Below, piece by piece: positions 10,273 through 21,394 of a stretch of 26,071 nt of DNA; the first letter of the stretch is position 1, and every line of letters starts with the position of its first letter. The position numbers were made by a program, and so were the translations under genes. The DNA comes from Cerioporus squamosus. Its lineage: Eukaryota; Basidiomycota; Agaricomycetes; Polyporales; Polyporaceae. The notes under the pieces were generated by a model. The model was not told the DNA's origin, did not search any database, and saw nothing but the letters and a program-made list of their open reading frames with translations. The stretch covers positions 1 to 26,071 of the forward strand of contig JABYQS010000381.1 of NCBI GenBank assembly GCA_022592435.1. The letters are read 5' to 3'.

Positions 10273-12798
10273 ATGGCGCTCAAGCTGACGACGACGAGCC
10301 GCTACGTGCTCCTCGTCCTCGTCATCATCGTCAGTCGCCCTCCCTTGGCATCCGCCCGGACACTCACCCACGCCCTTCCCAGATCGGCCTGCACTCGATC
10401 CTCAGCTTCACACACGCAGACTACGGCCGCGCCACCTCGTTCAAGCACATCGCCTCCCAGCTCTCCTGGGGCTCCCCCTCCTCCGACGCCGTCCCCGACG
10501 AGTACTATGTCCTCGACCCCGACACCAACCACCCGGACACGCTCCTCAGTCGCCGTGCGAACGCCACCATCCTCATGCTCGCCCGCAACTCCGACGTGGA
10601 CAACGCCGTGCGGAGCGCACGCAGGCTGGAGGACAGGTTCAACAAGAAGTTTGGCTACCCGTGGGTGTTTCTGAACGAGGAGCCGTTCTCAGACGAGTTC
10701 AAAACGTGAGTGGTCGTCTCTTTCCCACTCTTCCTCTCCGTCTCTTCCTTCGCGGAGCTGTCGCTCTTCTCCCGCGTTCATACATTGTCCAAGCGTGGAC
10801 TATGGACCACGCCATCTGCACCCGCGTTCGTCGCTGCGCCCACAGTTGGATCGGAAGCAGTCATCAACTGGAAGGATGCCAGCTTAGCCATGCCGTCCAC
10901 CCATCTCGTCATTCTGACTCGCATCTACGCGACGCTTCTGGCGTACGTAGCACTGCACAGTCAAGAGGCGCTGTTCCTCAGTAAAAGCATCGCGCAAATG
11001 TGGGATTTGGTGTGTTTCTTCGTACGTGATCAGTGGGTTGTCGGACTGGAGCCATCGCTTTGCAAGACTCTCGCTGCCTGGTAGTTGTCGCATGGACTCG
11101 GGGTTCGCGTGTGCAGGCATACACCCATCGAGCTTGGGCGGAGTCGATGCGGACAGTATCGCCAGAGGCCATCACTCGACGCCGAGTCTGGCATGCATGA
11201 CGGGTGCGGGTTCCTGCGACTAACTCTGTGCGTCCACTGCCTATGGTGCACGAGCAATGTGCTTGTACGATCTGGCATGTGCAGATTCTGGCGTAACTTC
11301 ATATCCTCGGAGGACGGAAATGTTCTTGCGCTTTCTCTCGAGTACGACGTCGATCCTCGCGTCCTCCTTCCAATGTTTCGGTGTGCAGGTTCGGATTGCT
11401 GCGTGCACGTACAGTGCCTTCTCTACGCCCGTCGCCTCGATACGGTGGCAGTACGCACCAGCAGGGCGCGATCGTCCGCCGGTCTCGTTGCATTTCCCGT
11501 CTTGCGTACGCATCGCGGGCTCCCCGAGCGTCACGCGGGACTCTTCGTGAATTTGCGTGAGCGTTAGAAACCTAGAAGCGAGTGAAACTGCGAGATTCGA
11601 TATTTGACCCGTATGGCACTGGGCAAGCACCTCCTGCGCGTGGTTAGCCTCGGAAAGATGGGCACGACGCGGACGTTCCCGCATTCCTCTCCCGTCCCTC
11701 CTCCAGGGCCGTTCACCCCCCGACGCAGACATCACTAACTCCGCTCTCTCCACAGACGCGTGAGCAATGTGATCAACGGCGAGGTCACCTTCGGGCTCGT
11801 CCCGCGCGAGCACTGGTACCAGCCCGAGTGGATCGACGAGGCGCGCGCGACCGCCGGGCGCGAGAAGATGGTCGCGGACAACATCATCTACGGCGGGAGC
11901 GTGAGCTACCGCAACATGTGCCGCTTCAACTCCGGGGTGCGTCCCGCGTCCTCCGTCTTCGGGCGAGCGCTGACAGGCGCGCACGCAGTTCTTCTACCGG
12001 CACCCGCTGCTGCAGCAGTACAAGTGGTACTGGCGCGTGGAGCCTGACGTGCACTTCCACTGCGACATCGACTTTGACCCGTTCCTGTTCATGGAGGACC
12101 ACAACAAGACTTACGGTGCGTCCTTCCTCGCTGCTGCGTTTCTGCCGCTGACGCGCGCCGACAGCGTTCACGATCACGATGTACGAGTTCGGGGCGACGA
12201 TCCCGACGCTGTGGGACAGCGTGAAGGAGTTCGTGCAGGAGAACGCGCAGTACGTCGCGCGCGACAACGCGATGGGCTACATGTCCGAGGACGGCGGGAA
12301 CACGTACAACAACTGCCACTGTGCGTCTCCCTCCGACCCCTTGTTGACTGACATCTGACGCGCGCAGTCTGGAGCAACTTCGAGATCGCGGACATGGACT
12401 TCTGGCGGAGCGAGGCGTACTCGAAGTTCTTCGAGCACCTCGACAGGAAGGGCGGGTTCTACTACGAGGTGCGTCCGTCCCTGGTCCGTCGCCTTGCCCG
12501 CGGATGCTGACGCGCCTGCGGCTGCAGCGCTGGGGCGACGCGCCGGTGCACAGCATCGCGGCCGCGCTCTTCCAGAGCAAGGAGCAGATCCACTTCTTTG
12601 ACGAGATCGGGTACGAGCACAACCCGTACACGCACTGTCCCAAGGGCGAGGGCGCGTGGGCGCGCGGGAAGTGCGGGTGCGACCCCAAGCGCAGTTTCGG
12701 TGCGTCCTCCTGGTCGTTTCACCTGTGCGATGCTGACCGCCGGGGCAGACTACGACGGGTACTCGTGCATGCGGCAGTGGGACCGCATCTGGCAGTGA
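10273..12798 (+). CDS. GT15 alpha-1,2-mannosyltransferase, Kre2/Mnt1 family (copy 2, intact)
   Basis: Family members are type II Golgi membrane enzymes that transfer mannose from GDP-mannose in alpha-1,2 linkage to O- and N-linked glycans. Exons: 10273-10329, 10383-10705, 11756-11936, 11989-12115, 12165-12320, 12368-12468, 12528-12699 and 12749-12798. They join without a break to 1,167 nt, 388 aa. Residues 1-10 form a short basic tail and about 11-26 a hydrophobic anchor, followed by the catalytic domain. Family hallmarks are NATILMLARNSD, FGYPWVFLNEEPFSDEFK, WRVEPDVHFHCDIDFDPF (202-219) and CHFWSNFEIADMDFW (280-294). Several cysteines (C212, C280, the CGCDP segment) fit the family's disulfides. 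Six introns are 47-59 nt; intron 2 is 1,050 nt. Length is somewhat below yeast Kre2 (442 aa), as expected with a short stem. A near-identical but broken copy lies at 1419-2458. Confidence 0.92.
10706..11755 (+). other. Exceptionally long intron 2 (1,050 nt) of GT15 copy 2
   Basis: The donor GTGAGT follows AAAAC, and the acceptor CTCCACAG precedes ACGCGTGAGC. Splicing restores EEPFSDEFK-TRVSNVINGE, which is continuous in the family, so the boundaries are secure. The intron is about 20 times longer than the other six. Open frames inside it on both strands have no recognisable domain, and no tRNA, snoRNA-like box set or transposon terminus was recognised. Confidence 0.85.
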
Positions 12799-13398
12799 GC
12801 TGCCCCCGACCAACCGCTGAGGAGGAAAACCGCGTGCTTGGACGCTGTAACAACTATCCACGCTCTCTCTCTCTCGCCCCCACCACCCAGGGCACTGGCA
12901 CATCTGTACACCTACGCCTTCGCACCACCTCGCGGCCGGTCCCGACTTTGACTCAGTATCATTGACATGTCGCAGTGTTTGTTCACGTCGATGGCTCCTT
13001 GATCACCGTCCTAACCACCAAGCACCAACTACCTTGCACATGTCATCGTCATAGACGATCGTTCGTTTTGTCTCTTCTCATTTTGCCTAATTTATTCCCT
13101 TGTGCTTGCCTCGCGCACGTTTCTGTTCGCTTTTCCACAGTTTGTGTGCTCTTGAACGATGGCGATTGACAATGAGGTATCAATGCCGGAACGAGCTTTG
13201 TCGCGTGTGGCGTTACAGGAGAACTGAGAACTCCTCACTCGCTTCTCTCTATATCTTGTGGTCTGTGTGCGCGCTGAACGGCATTACACCACAGCGTCCT
13301 CGGCGAGGACGGCCACCCCGGGACCACTCGAACGGCGGAACAAACACGGGCGTACGGAGGTTGGTGCGTGACATCATTCGCTGTCCTTGGGTTCGAAC
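12799..13398. other. Intergenic region between GT15 copy 2 and F-box gene A
   Basis: This holds the 3' region of the GT15 gene and the promoter of F-box gene A. It has T- and C-rich tracts (about 13055-13140) and a weak TATA-like ctatatctt near 13250. No gene or clear terminator was seen. Confidence 0.5.
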
Positions 13399-14807
13399 AT
13401 GGCCTCAACATCAACTACAGCAATGCAGGAAGCCTCTCTGAGGAGGCTCAACCTACCAGCCGAGCTCTGGGACCTCGTCATAGATCACGTATACCCCGAC
13501 ACCCGTTCACTGAAGAACTGCTCCCTCGTCTGCAAGGCATGGACCCACAGGAGTCAGCATCGCCTCTTCAACGTTCTGTCGTACTCCCCGCGCGGAGACG
13601 CATTCGCAGCTGATCGTTCCGGACAGAGGCTCTCCTGCGGGCCTGCAGTTCCGAATCCTCGTACCCCAGAGTACACCCCTCCGGGCAGTCTGCGTGGCCT
13701 CGCCTCATTCTTGTCGGCGTCGCCGCATATCGCACGGCACGTCATCGGCTTCGCGTGCAGTTACGATCGCTCGAGCTCCCGCCGTCTGCCGCTGGCCAAC
13801 CTCCAAGCTGTACTTGTCTGCCTCCCCAAGCTGCGCGAACTACAGCTTCGGGCGGTGGAGATCCTCGACGAAGGCCCACACAATGGCACGGAAGATGAGA
13901 CCTCTCCGAGACCGGCGATGGCTGGGACCCGCCGCCTCGGGCCGCTCACGATGCTATACCTTTGGCGTTGTCGCGTTACCGTCTCGTCCTTCTATCGTCT
14001 TCTCAGGCTGTTTCCCTCCATCACACGTCTCTGGTTCGGGGCGAAACTGCATCACTCGGCCTTCGACGAAGCCGGCGCCATAAGGCCCCCAGAGGCGCAG
14101 CTTGCTCCTACTGATCTCGCGGTCGAGACTATGAGCATCATGCTCACTCGGCCAGCGCTGGTGCAGTACGTCGTGGCCAACGTGCCGACGATGGCCAAGG
14201 GCATCACCCGGCTCGACATCTACGTGCCGGCAGGCGGTCTCACCGCGACTATTGGGTCGCTGCTGGCCCATATGTCGTCCTTGACTCGGCTGGAGATTGG
14301 GCCGTATGCGTCGCATGACATGGACCGCATACAGAGCGAGAGTGACGAGGGTAGGCGGTCGGATGGGATAGAGCCTTGTTCCGATCGATGTCGATGACAC
14401 CTTTTCCTCTGCCAGGTCTCAACGCGCTGATGCTTACGCAGTGCAAGTGCCTGAAGACGATGACATTCGCCCTCCTCGCGATAGAGGGCTTTTGGGAGTT
14501 GCACTTTCCCCAGCTCCTCAACTGGTTCATGGCAGTGGACCTTCCGGACTGCGTTCAGGAGCGGCGGTTCTCCATCACGACCGGCCCTGTCTCTCTTTAT
14601 GACCTTTTGGCCTCGAAGGAACTCCGGGCTCTGTGGGCACAGCTGGACGCGAGGATGGCGGCCGCTCCACCACAGGTCCGCTTCAAGTTTCGCGCCGTGA
14701 TCATGGAACACAAACTACCTCCGCAGGCGGGGGCTGGCATGCTCAGGCACTGTCTCGAGGGGGCGCTGCCGCGCGTCACCGAGCAAGGCAGGATGACAGT
14801 TATATGA
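13399..14807 (+). CDS. F-box protein A (447 aa, two exons)
   Basis: F-box proteins are substrate receptors of SCF ubiquitin ligases and bind Skp1 through the F-box. Exon 1 is 13399-14350, intron 14351-14415 (65 nt, GTAGGC..CCAG), exon 2 14416-14807. The F-box lies at about residues 17-57, with LPAELWDLVIDHVYPD, then CSLVCKAWTHRSQHRLF. The rest is a leucine-rich but irregular region with LRELQLRAVEIL and ITRLDIYVPAGG-type segments, consistent with degenerate leucine-rich repeats, as is common in mushroom F-box families. The substrate cannot be inferred. It is a paralogue of the gene at 21921-23226: same F-box signature, same phase-1 last intron and similar C-terminus (EQGRMTVI against EQGRFVVAA). 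ATG 13399 is the first in frame, and its -3 position is an A. Confidence 0.88.
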
Positions 14808-16001
14808 TTGAGACTCCAGAGTCATCCCCTCATCATGAGCGTTTCGGGACTCTGTATACGCTTGGCAATAGTGCTCAACGGCTGTCATGATCAAATTCAA
14901 TGCAGTGGATCGGGAGCCTAGAAACAGAGTCCAGAACTAGAAGTGCGGTATAGCGGATAGATAGCACAACAAGTCGCGACTGGCCAAGGCACGGCCGGTA
15001 GCTACCGAACATGCCAAATATACTGTGAGAGCCCGCTTCACAGGTGAGGGATGTGGCCAAAACAGACAGCATCTGAACGGCATCCATCGGCCAGGAGATA
15101 CGATAGCGAGCGAAGCGTGTAGGGGTGACTGGGAGATGAGAGGAAAGTAACAGGGAATCCACCATGTGCAAGATGCTCCGCGTTTGTGCCCGCGCTTCGC
15201 GCTCCCAATATCCCATAGGGAGAGGAATAGTACGAGCCTGCTGATCCTGAAGCTTTGAAGGGGGAACGGACGGCTCCACGGCGTTCGTCGACTCGGAGGT
15301 CCAAGTCCAAAGCTTCGAGTTTTGCCGCTTACTGGCATCTTGTGGTGGCCGCCTGCTCTCGAACGTGGTGCGTATTGTCGGTGTACTGTTCTAGCATGCG
15401 ATAGATGACCTTGAAGTACAGGCGATACGCGTGAAGCAATGAGTGGTTGAAGTTAAATGGGAACAAGTCCGACTCCGGAAAAGGTGGATGTGCACTCAGG
15501 GCCTACTTCGGGCAGACTGTCGGTCATGAGCGAGGCGCCCACTGGCGCTGTCTCTGCTAGCACACTCCCAAACTGTACCTGCACCTCTTGTGTTCATGCC
15601 GGAGGACTGGACGGTGGAGAGTGATCTCGCTGCCATGAGTTGGTGCCCTGGTCAGCCGCGTCCTCCGGAGTCCGAGTCGACGCGTACTGTCACCCGTGAC
15701 GTAACGCGTCAGTCACAGCGCTTACGCCTTGCAGTACTGGCATTGTACCTGCCATACCCTCGGGCAGTTTCTTTCGGTGTAGCGAGCGGTGCGTACAGGA
15801 CTAGGTTTTGTACAGTGGCATACTAGTGAGTGTGGTGAACGTACTGCCATTCCTGCGGATTGCCCTCGGTAATCTCCGGACTCGGACATGCAGATACTTA
15901 TACAAGGCTGCGTGCGCGTCGCCTGTTCTTCCCGCCTCTCATCGTTGCTATGTCTGTCCATTTCCCACTCTCCCAATCCCTGACGGTGTTTTTGCTCTCA
16001 G
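14808..16001. other. Intergenic region with a coding-like minus-strand relic
   Basis: No complete gene is supported. The minus strand at about 15330-15500 is open for over 50 codons without an ATG and reads with protein-like composition, including PFPESDLFPFNFNHSLLHAY and LYFKVIYRMLEQY. A one-base shift upstream (about 15500-15560) continues it, with QFGSVLAETAPVGASLM preceded by an acceptor-like GTACAG. I recognise no family. It may be the 3' part of a broken minus-strand gene. A second minus-strand open stretch at 14875-15338 is less convincing. The plus strand carries a CRE-like site at 15697. Confidence 0.3.
15697..15713 (+). promoter_or_regulatory. CRE-like plus ACGCGT composite site
   Basis: The bases TGACGTAACGCGTCAGT combine a bZIP/CRE-like TGACGTAA with an overlapping ACGCGT (MluI-box core). 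It lies 305 bases upstream of the F-box-like remnant at 16002. A copy with one mismatch lies at 21516 upstream of F-box gene C. Confidence 0.3.
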
Positions 16002-16365
16002 ATGGATTCATATATCTCAGATGCTGAGTTCCCGGACGCGCCGGCCAGCTCAAACGGAGGCGTAGCCATTGGAATTGCGGGCCCGGGATCAAGCGAGGGT
16101 GATGGTGAAAGGCTGCTGCTAGGATCGCCTATGCCAGCGAGAGAGGTGCGTTGTGTCGCATTGCATATTGACGTCCGTGTTCACGCACAAATGCTATGTT
16201 CCAGAAACCATCGCATCTTCCTAGCGAGCTCTGGGACACGATCATCATGATCACACCTCCCCGCAGAGCCTCACGACAGACATCGCGTTCACGGTTGCGT
16301 TCCCAGAATTTCGCCACTCGCACGCCGTGAAGTACATGATTGGTGTCCTTTGCGCTACTTGTTGC
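16002..16365 (+). pseudogene. Frameshifted F-box-like gene remnant
   Basis: Exon 1 (16002-16145, 48 codons) begins MDSYISDAEFPDAPASS. It ends at a GTGCGT donor, and a 59-nt intron (16146-16204, ..CCAG) joins in phase to KPSHLPSELWDTIIMITPP, the start of an F-box. The frame then runs on to a stop with unlikely composition. A one-base shift near 16262 gives a more protein-like continuation, SLTTDIAFTVAFPEFRHSHA, which also stops soon. The 5' half looks like a real gene start with a good splice, and the rest of an F-box protein is missing. It may be the decayed 5' end of a duplicate, just ahead of F-box gene B. Confidence 0.45.
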
Positions 16366-16566
16366 AGCTCTGGCTGAGTCTGGCTGAGTGATTTGACTAC
16401 GCGAGGTGATAAGATTAGATCTACATACTCTCGTATTTGAATCGATCGAATGCCGTTCTCCTGTTCTTTACCACCATTGACACACTGACTCTGAACAACG
16501 GATCGCACCAGTCGAAAGCCCGGACCGGAAGAGAAGCACTGCGACTGCACGATTCACGATATCAAC

Positions 16567-18434
16567 ATGGATCCAGCGACCGCGGGCGATGAGTAAGTAG
16601 ATATAACCATGACGCAAACAATCGACTTGAGATTGACTTGCGTCTTGTCTACAGAGTCGTCTTACGAGCAGAGAATCTGCAAGGACCGTTCTATGGTCTC
16701 CAGCCCCTCGACATAACTACCGCCGACACTTCCCCACAGTTCCTCATACGACTGAATGACCTCCCGAGACATTTCGCCGGCATATCTGCACTCCTGAACA
16801 GCCGTGCCCCTGTCAACCAGTTGCCCAACGAGATCCTCCTCGCAATCTTCACCTTCCTACAAGCAACGGTGCAGGAGGACGCTGCCCCGGATTGGCTCGC
16901 GGTCTTGCTGGTATGCCGACGCTGGTTCGTAGTCGCCGCGACCGCACCCCAGCTCTGGCGCGAGCTCGTCGTTGGGAAGAGCCTCAAACTTCTGCGTACA
17001 GGTCTCGTCCGGTCCAAAGGGCTCACCTTCGGTGTCTCTGTCATCAAGCGCGACGCGGTACCAGCAACTGCGAGGACGCTTCTCCCCCACGTGCACCGTC
17101 TCCACCGTCTGTTGGTCAGCTCGATCCATCAGAGGCACAAGGCGTATTTCGTGGCACTCATGCAGCGATCCATGGCCGCCCTCAAGAGCCTCACTGCGAT
17201 TGTCGAGGAGCCAGTTAGCTGGAGCGTGAATGCCGAGAACCCCTCGCTCACTATCACTTGGATGCCCCTCTCAGTCGATAAGTTCCCCAAGCTGCGGTCC
17301 CTTGCTGTAGAGAAGATCTTCATTCCCCCATCCCCCGACGCTGTCTACCAGCGGCTCACGGTGCTCCGTCTTTTGAAGCCGGGGATTCGTGACCACAGGG
17401 AGTTCGAGCAGATCCTGCGTTCCTGCCACAACGTCGAGGAGCTGGACCTTGACCTTGACGGCACCGCCGGCCACGCAGACCCTAACCTGGAGAAGATAAG
17501 GCTTCCAAAGCTGCGTGCTATACGCCTCGCGGGCTGGCGGTGGGCCCTCAACGATGTGTTCAAGACTATCGCGATCCCTCCGACCGCATCTCTCGACATT
17601 CATCTCAGCGGTCCTGACGACGACGTTCTTCGTGAAGAGAGCATCTCCGCTATCCTTCCTGAGGACTATCCGACGTCGTTGCCCATCTTCTCCTCCGTGA
17701 CGGAGGTTCACGCGCAAGCGCGCCAGTCGGAGGACATCGTGGTCGCGTACGCACCGGCCCCGGCTGAGAGCATGGAAGCCGAGCGCCGACGGCTTTCTCT
17801 CCGCATGCCCGTCAACCACAAGAAAGGCGAAGACCCGCAAACAGTAAAGCGGAGTCTTCGCAAGCTCAGCGTCTTCGCCGCTGCTCCTGTGGAGTCGCTC
17901 TCCATCGACATCGAGGCCAAGCTGGTCGATTACGTCAGTTGGCCCACGGTGCTCGGCCACTTCCCCCTCCTGCGTAAGTTGACCGTCACGGTGCAAGGCG
18001 GTTCACCCCAGCCCAGCCGCGTGCTGCTCGCGCTCGCATCCCCAGCCAGCAACGCTGCGGCACAGGACGGCCACGAGACCGCGACAGACGGTGCTGCGCG
18101 ACTCCTTTGCCCGCGCCTCCGACTCCGAGTGCTGCACATGCACGGCTTCCGGTCGACCTCACATCCGGACGATCGGTGGATGTACCCAGTGCAAGAGATG
18201 GATATATCCGCTGATGTTTCCGGGCCACTGAGCAAGAGGCAGGTCGCGGGATGCGACGCCCTCGAGGAGCTCGTGCTCGACCTCGATTGCGTGGACGAGC
18301 AGAAGTGGGCGACAGTCGACGAGCGTCGGACGGCTTGTAGGAGGGCGCTGGAGTCTCTGGTCGGAAAGGTGGAGTACGAGGAGCGGAAGAATTGGAGAGA
18401 TGTCTTCGTGTACAAGGATGAGATGTTGTTGTAG
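16567..18434 (+). CDS. F-box protein B (601 aa, two exons)
   Basis: A 26-nt first exon (16567-16592, MDPATAGD plus a split Glu codon) is joined by a 62-nt intron (16593-16654, GTAAGT..ACAG) to the long exon 16655-18434. The join is in frame and places an ATG before an otherwise ATG-poor 5' end. The F-box is at about residues 62-115: VNQLPNEILLAIFTFLQ, then VLLVCRRWFVVAATAPQLWREL. This is the class common in mushroom genomes, where an F-box is followed by a long region with scattered leucine-rich-repeat-like segments (for example FPLLRKLTVTVQGG and LEELVLDLDC). It would bind Skp1 and recruit an unknown SCF substrate. Codon use and frame are clean over 1.8 kb. It belongs to a different F-box subfamily from genes A and C. 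Confidence 0.88.
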
Positions 18435-19676
18435 CACACAATCCTCGCCAGGCCGTACGGAAGCTTACTACGATACCCGCACGGACCTTGACTTGTTACT
18501 TACAGTGTCGTATCAGTGTCTCCCTTTTTGCGTACCTTACTCTTTCCACCGCCTTCCATTCCCTTCGCTCTCGGACTCTCGTTGCCTCCGTATTCTGGCA
18601 GTACCTTTCATCGACTGAGCAGATATGTCGTGGTCGACTAGCCGACTGCTTCGACGTCATAACGCGGTGGGTCATTAACCCCAAGTAGGTGAATCTGAGA
18701 GAACTTGGGGCACGGCGCCACGCTGTCATCACACTCCCTTACGATTATGCTCGACATTCATGTCGACTGAGATACTCAAAAGACGAGAGACGCCAGGAGC
18801 AGACTCGAGACAGTGGTACTATTAGTAGTGAAGCGGGAAGAGCTGTCCGACTCGGAGGCGCGCAGCGGAATCTTGCCTCCGCACCACCACCTCCATTGAC
18901 ATGCTACCGCAGCGTTCAAGCAGACATGATAAGAACCCGCATCCGAAGACGAACACTGTCTCATCTCGTCGCTAGGATGGCATCGCGGATGGTGGATGAT
19001 GGTCACTCGGGACTCGGGATCATCGGTGAGTGTCTCTTGTCCGCTTGATGAATTTCTCTTAGCTCGAGATTCGTTCGTGGTACGCCCAGCTCGGAACTGC
19101 GTCCAGTTACTCGAGTCGAGCCTTGCCGCGTCCAACAGCGTTCAATTGCTGCTCCACGCCACAACCTCCGATACAATGGTCGATTGGACTGAGAACATAT
19201 CACAAGCTATTTATGTGCGCCGGCAAGTTGACAGATCTTTCCGGACAAGTTGGTCAAGGTTGGACAGAGAAAGAGTTCGACTTGGAGCAAGCAGCTGGAC
19301 TGAATAGTACAGTTCCCGATGCTGGGCTATTTGAAGCTCTGCGGCAAGCTGCGGTCTCTCGCGGTCTCTCGGATCGAGTTCAATCCGTATGCCGCACGCC
19401 TTCGATCTGACTGAGATATCGGGATGCCAGCGATACCCAGCTTCTCTTTGAGCTTTCAAGTGGCCGACGTTCCCTGGTTACCACATCCATCAAGCTCAGA
19501 ACATGTCGTACTCATGCACTTGGAGCTCGAAGGCGTATTTTCGGTCACAATCATTGGGACTAGTACGATGTTCCCTAGTGGCCATCATGTTCATCATCAA
19601 ACTCAGAACATGTCATATTTATCCACCCGGGCTGCGCGAGCACAGAGGCGTCCGGCTCTCAATCAACACACCCAGC
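18435..19676. other. Intergenic region between F-box gene B and the DUF6534 gene
   Basis: Open frames up to about 136 codons exist, but none has a recognisable domain or splice structure. A diverged direct repeat occurs at 19470-19510 and 19571-19617. Because the DUF6534 gene starts at 19677, its promoter must lie in the last few hundred bases. Confidence 0.4.
19470..19617 (+). repeat. Diverged direct repeat upstream of the DUF6534 gene
   Basis: The 20 bases at 19491-19510 match 19598-19617 with two differences (core CTCAGAACATGTC). The match extends weakly leftwards (ttccct.gt..cca) from 19470 and 19571, with a spacing of about 107 bp. The second unit ends 60 bases before the DUF6534 start codon, so it may be regulatory or simply a local duplication. 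Confidence 0.5.
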
Positions 19677-21394
19677 ATGAATGGACCCTCTCTCAATCTT
19701 CTGTGAGTTTCACCCTGAGCGACATTCAGGTTACAAGTCGAATGAAGGCTGACGCTGTTCTTCCAGGGCTGGCCCTCAGGTACAGTCCACCATCCGGCGC
19801 CGGCGATAAGGCTGCGTTAGAGACTCGGAGCTGACCGATTTCGCTTCCGACTACAGCTTATGGGGTTTTTCCTGAACTGGATGCTCCAAGGTGTCCTGAC
19901 CGTTCAATGCAGTAAGTTTGCATCATGTCGTCTATGCCTTGACGAAAGGGTAGCTGACGATAACGCTGCCGTAGCCTACTACCACACCTGGTTCCCGTGC
20001 GATCATCTTGGGCTCAAATCTCTAGGTACGCATCGCAAATCCTCACGCTTGCGCCGCCATGTTGATTCCTCCCATCTCTTTGCGTATCAGTCTATGGGAT
20101 CTTCCTCTACGAATGGGTGCAGACCGGGCTCATCACGGCAGTTCCTTTTGACAACTTCGTCTACCACTATGGCAGCGTAGCGGCTCTCACCGAGTATCAA
20201 AACTCGTGGTTCAGCGTCACCGTCATGAGCGCGATCGCGGCCTCGGTCGTGCAGTGCTTCTTCGCCTGGCGCATCTTCATCATTGGTCGCTCCAAGCTCT
20301 TGACAGCGACCATCGTCATCGTATGTGGATGTTACCCACCTATCGCAGTTCGCGCCCCTATCTCACTTTATCTGTGCAGCTCGCATTCTGTCAGTTGGCC
20401 GTAGGTGTCGCGGGCGGAGTCCTGGTGAGCTTCCCGTCGACGTTTAAGCCTTTGGTGATGTTCATCAGTACTGTTCAACTCAGTTGAAAGTCCTCGACCC
20501 CTCCGCTGCTGAGACGTCGGCGGTCTTTCCCGTCATTGCAGTGAGTGTACCTCATACGTCCCGTGCCAAGGCGCGTCTCCTGACAACTTGCCACAGTCAT
20601 GGTTCGCCGCAGCTGCCGCCGTGGACCTCATCATCGCCGTGTCAATGTCAATCCTGGTATGTCCGTTAAGAGACTCAACAAGCCGCTCGATCCTGAACCC
20701 TTGCAGCTCCTCCGAAAGAAGAGCCTCAGCGAGATCACGAAGTCGAACGACGTGATCAACAAGCTGATCCGCCTGGGCATGAGACGGGCACGGTTACTGG
20801 TAAGTTTCCCGCCTTCTCGAGTTGTAGACCGACCTTCCGACCAAAGTGGCACCAGCTTCCGTTGCGATCTTGTCCCTGGTGTCTATGCCGGACTCTCGGT
20901 GAGTCACCAGATGTCCAGTATCACACAGAGCGCACGGCTGATGGGCACGCGCAGAACACCCTCCTGCACGAATGCACGTAAGTCTCTCGGACGTTCATGT
21001 TGCCAACCTACCTTGCCTTTACTGACCACTGCTACGCGCGACCTCGCGTTCCTGGCTCATCGTCTATAGGACGCTCGTACTACCGAAGTTGTACTCGAAT
21101 TCGCTCCTCGTCAGCCTCAATAACCGCGTCTTTATGCATCGCAACGGGGACAATACGACGGTCGTCGTCGACTCATACCCCATGACCACCGTCACTCGTC
21201 GCCTCTCCGGCAGCATAGGCGTAGGCAATGACAAGAGCGGTGCGACGGTTCGTCACGTCGGCGATACTCAGGACCATGTCGGGATCCAGGTGCAGGTCCA
21301 CGAGGTGACGTTCTCGGATCACGATGAGACCCACGTCGAGGAGGCGTCTGTCAAGGATGCGAAGGCGTACGCGTCGCACGACGGGTTTGTCTAA
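19677..21394 (+). CDS. DUF6534-type multi-pass membrane protein (12 exons, two apparent frameshifts)
   Basis: This is an integral membrane protein family expanded in basidiomycetes, with no assigned function. Exons: 19677-19702, 19767-19779, 19857-19911, 19975-20025, 20091-20320, 20380-20424, 20484-20540, 20597-20656, 20707-20799, 20856-20898, 20955-20977 and 21070-21394. Splicing gives MNGPSLNLLAGPQ, then hydrophobic helices around FFLNWMLQGVLTVQ, IFLYEWVQTGLITAV, SVTVMSAIAASVVQCFFAW, CQLAVGVAGGVL and AAAAVDLIIAVSMSIL. The family signature LPKLYSNSLLVSLNNR follows, with a soluble, charged C-terminal tail. Exon 2 is only 13 nt. Two exons fit the family only if one base is missing: near 20780 (GGCATGAGACG, where a GG is expected after AT) and near 20880 (between SLV and YAGLS). 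With both allowed for, the length is 340 aa. It is either a recent pseudogene or a consensus error. Confidence 0.85.

Noticed and set aside
13381..13405. tRNA T-loop-like gggttcgaac
   Set aside because: No acceptor, D or anticodon stems can be folded around it, and it lies at the start codon of F-box gene A.
17271..17996. 241-codon minus-strand open frame inside F-box gene B
   Set aside because: It is the antisense shadow of a well-supported 1.8-kb plus-strand exon.
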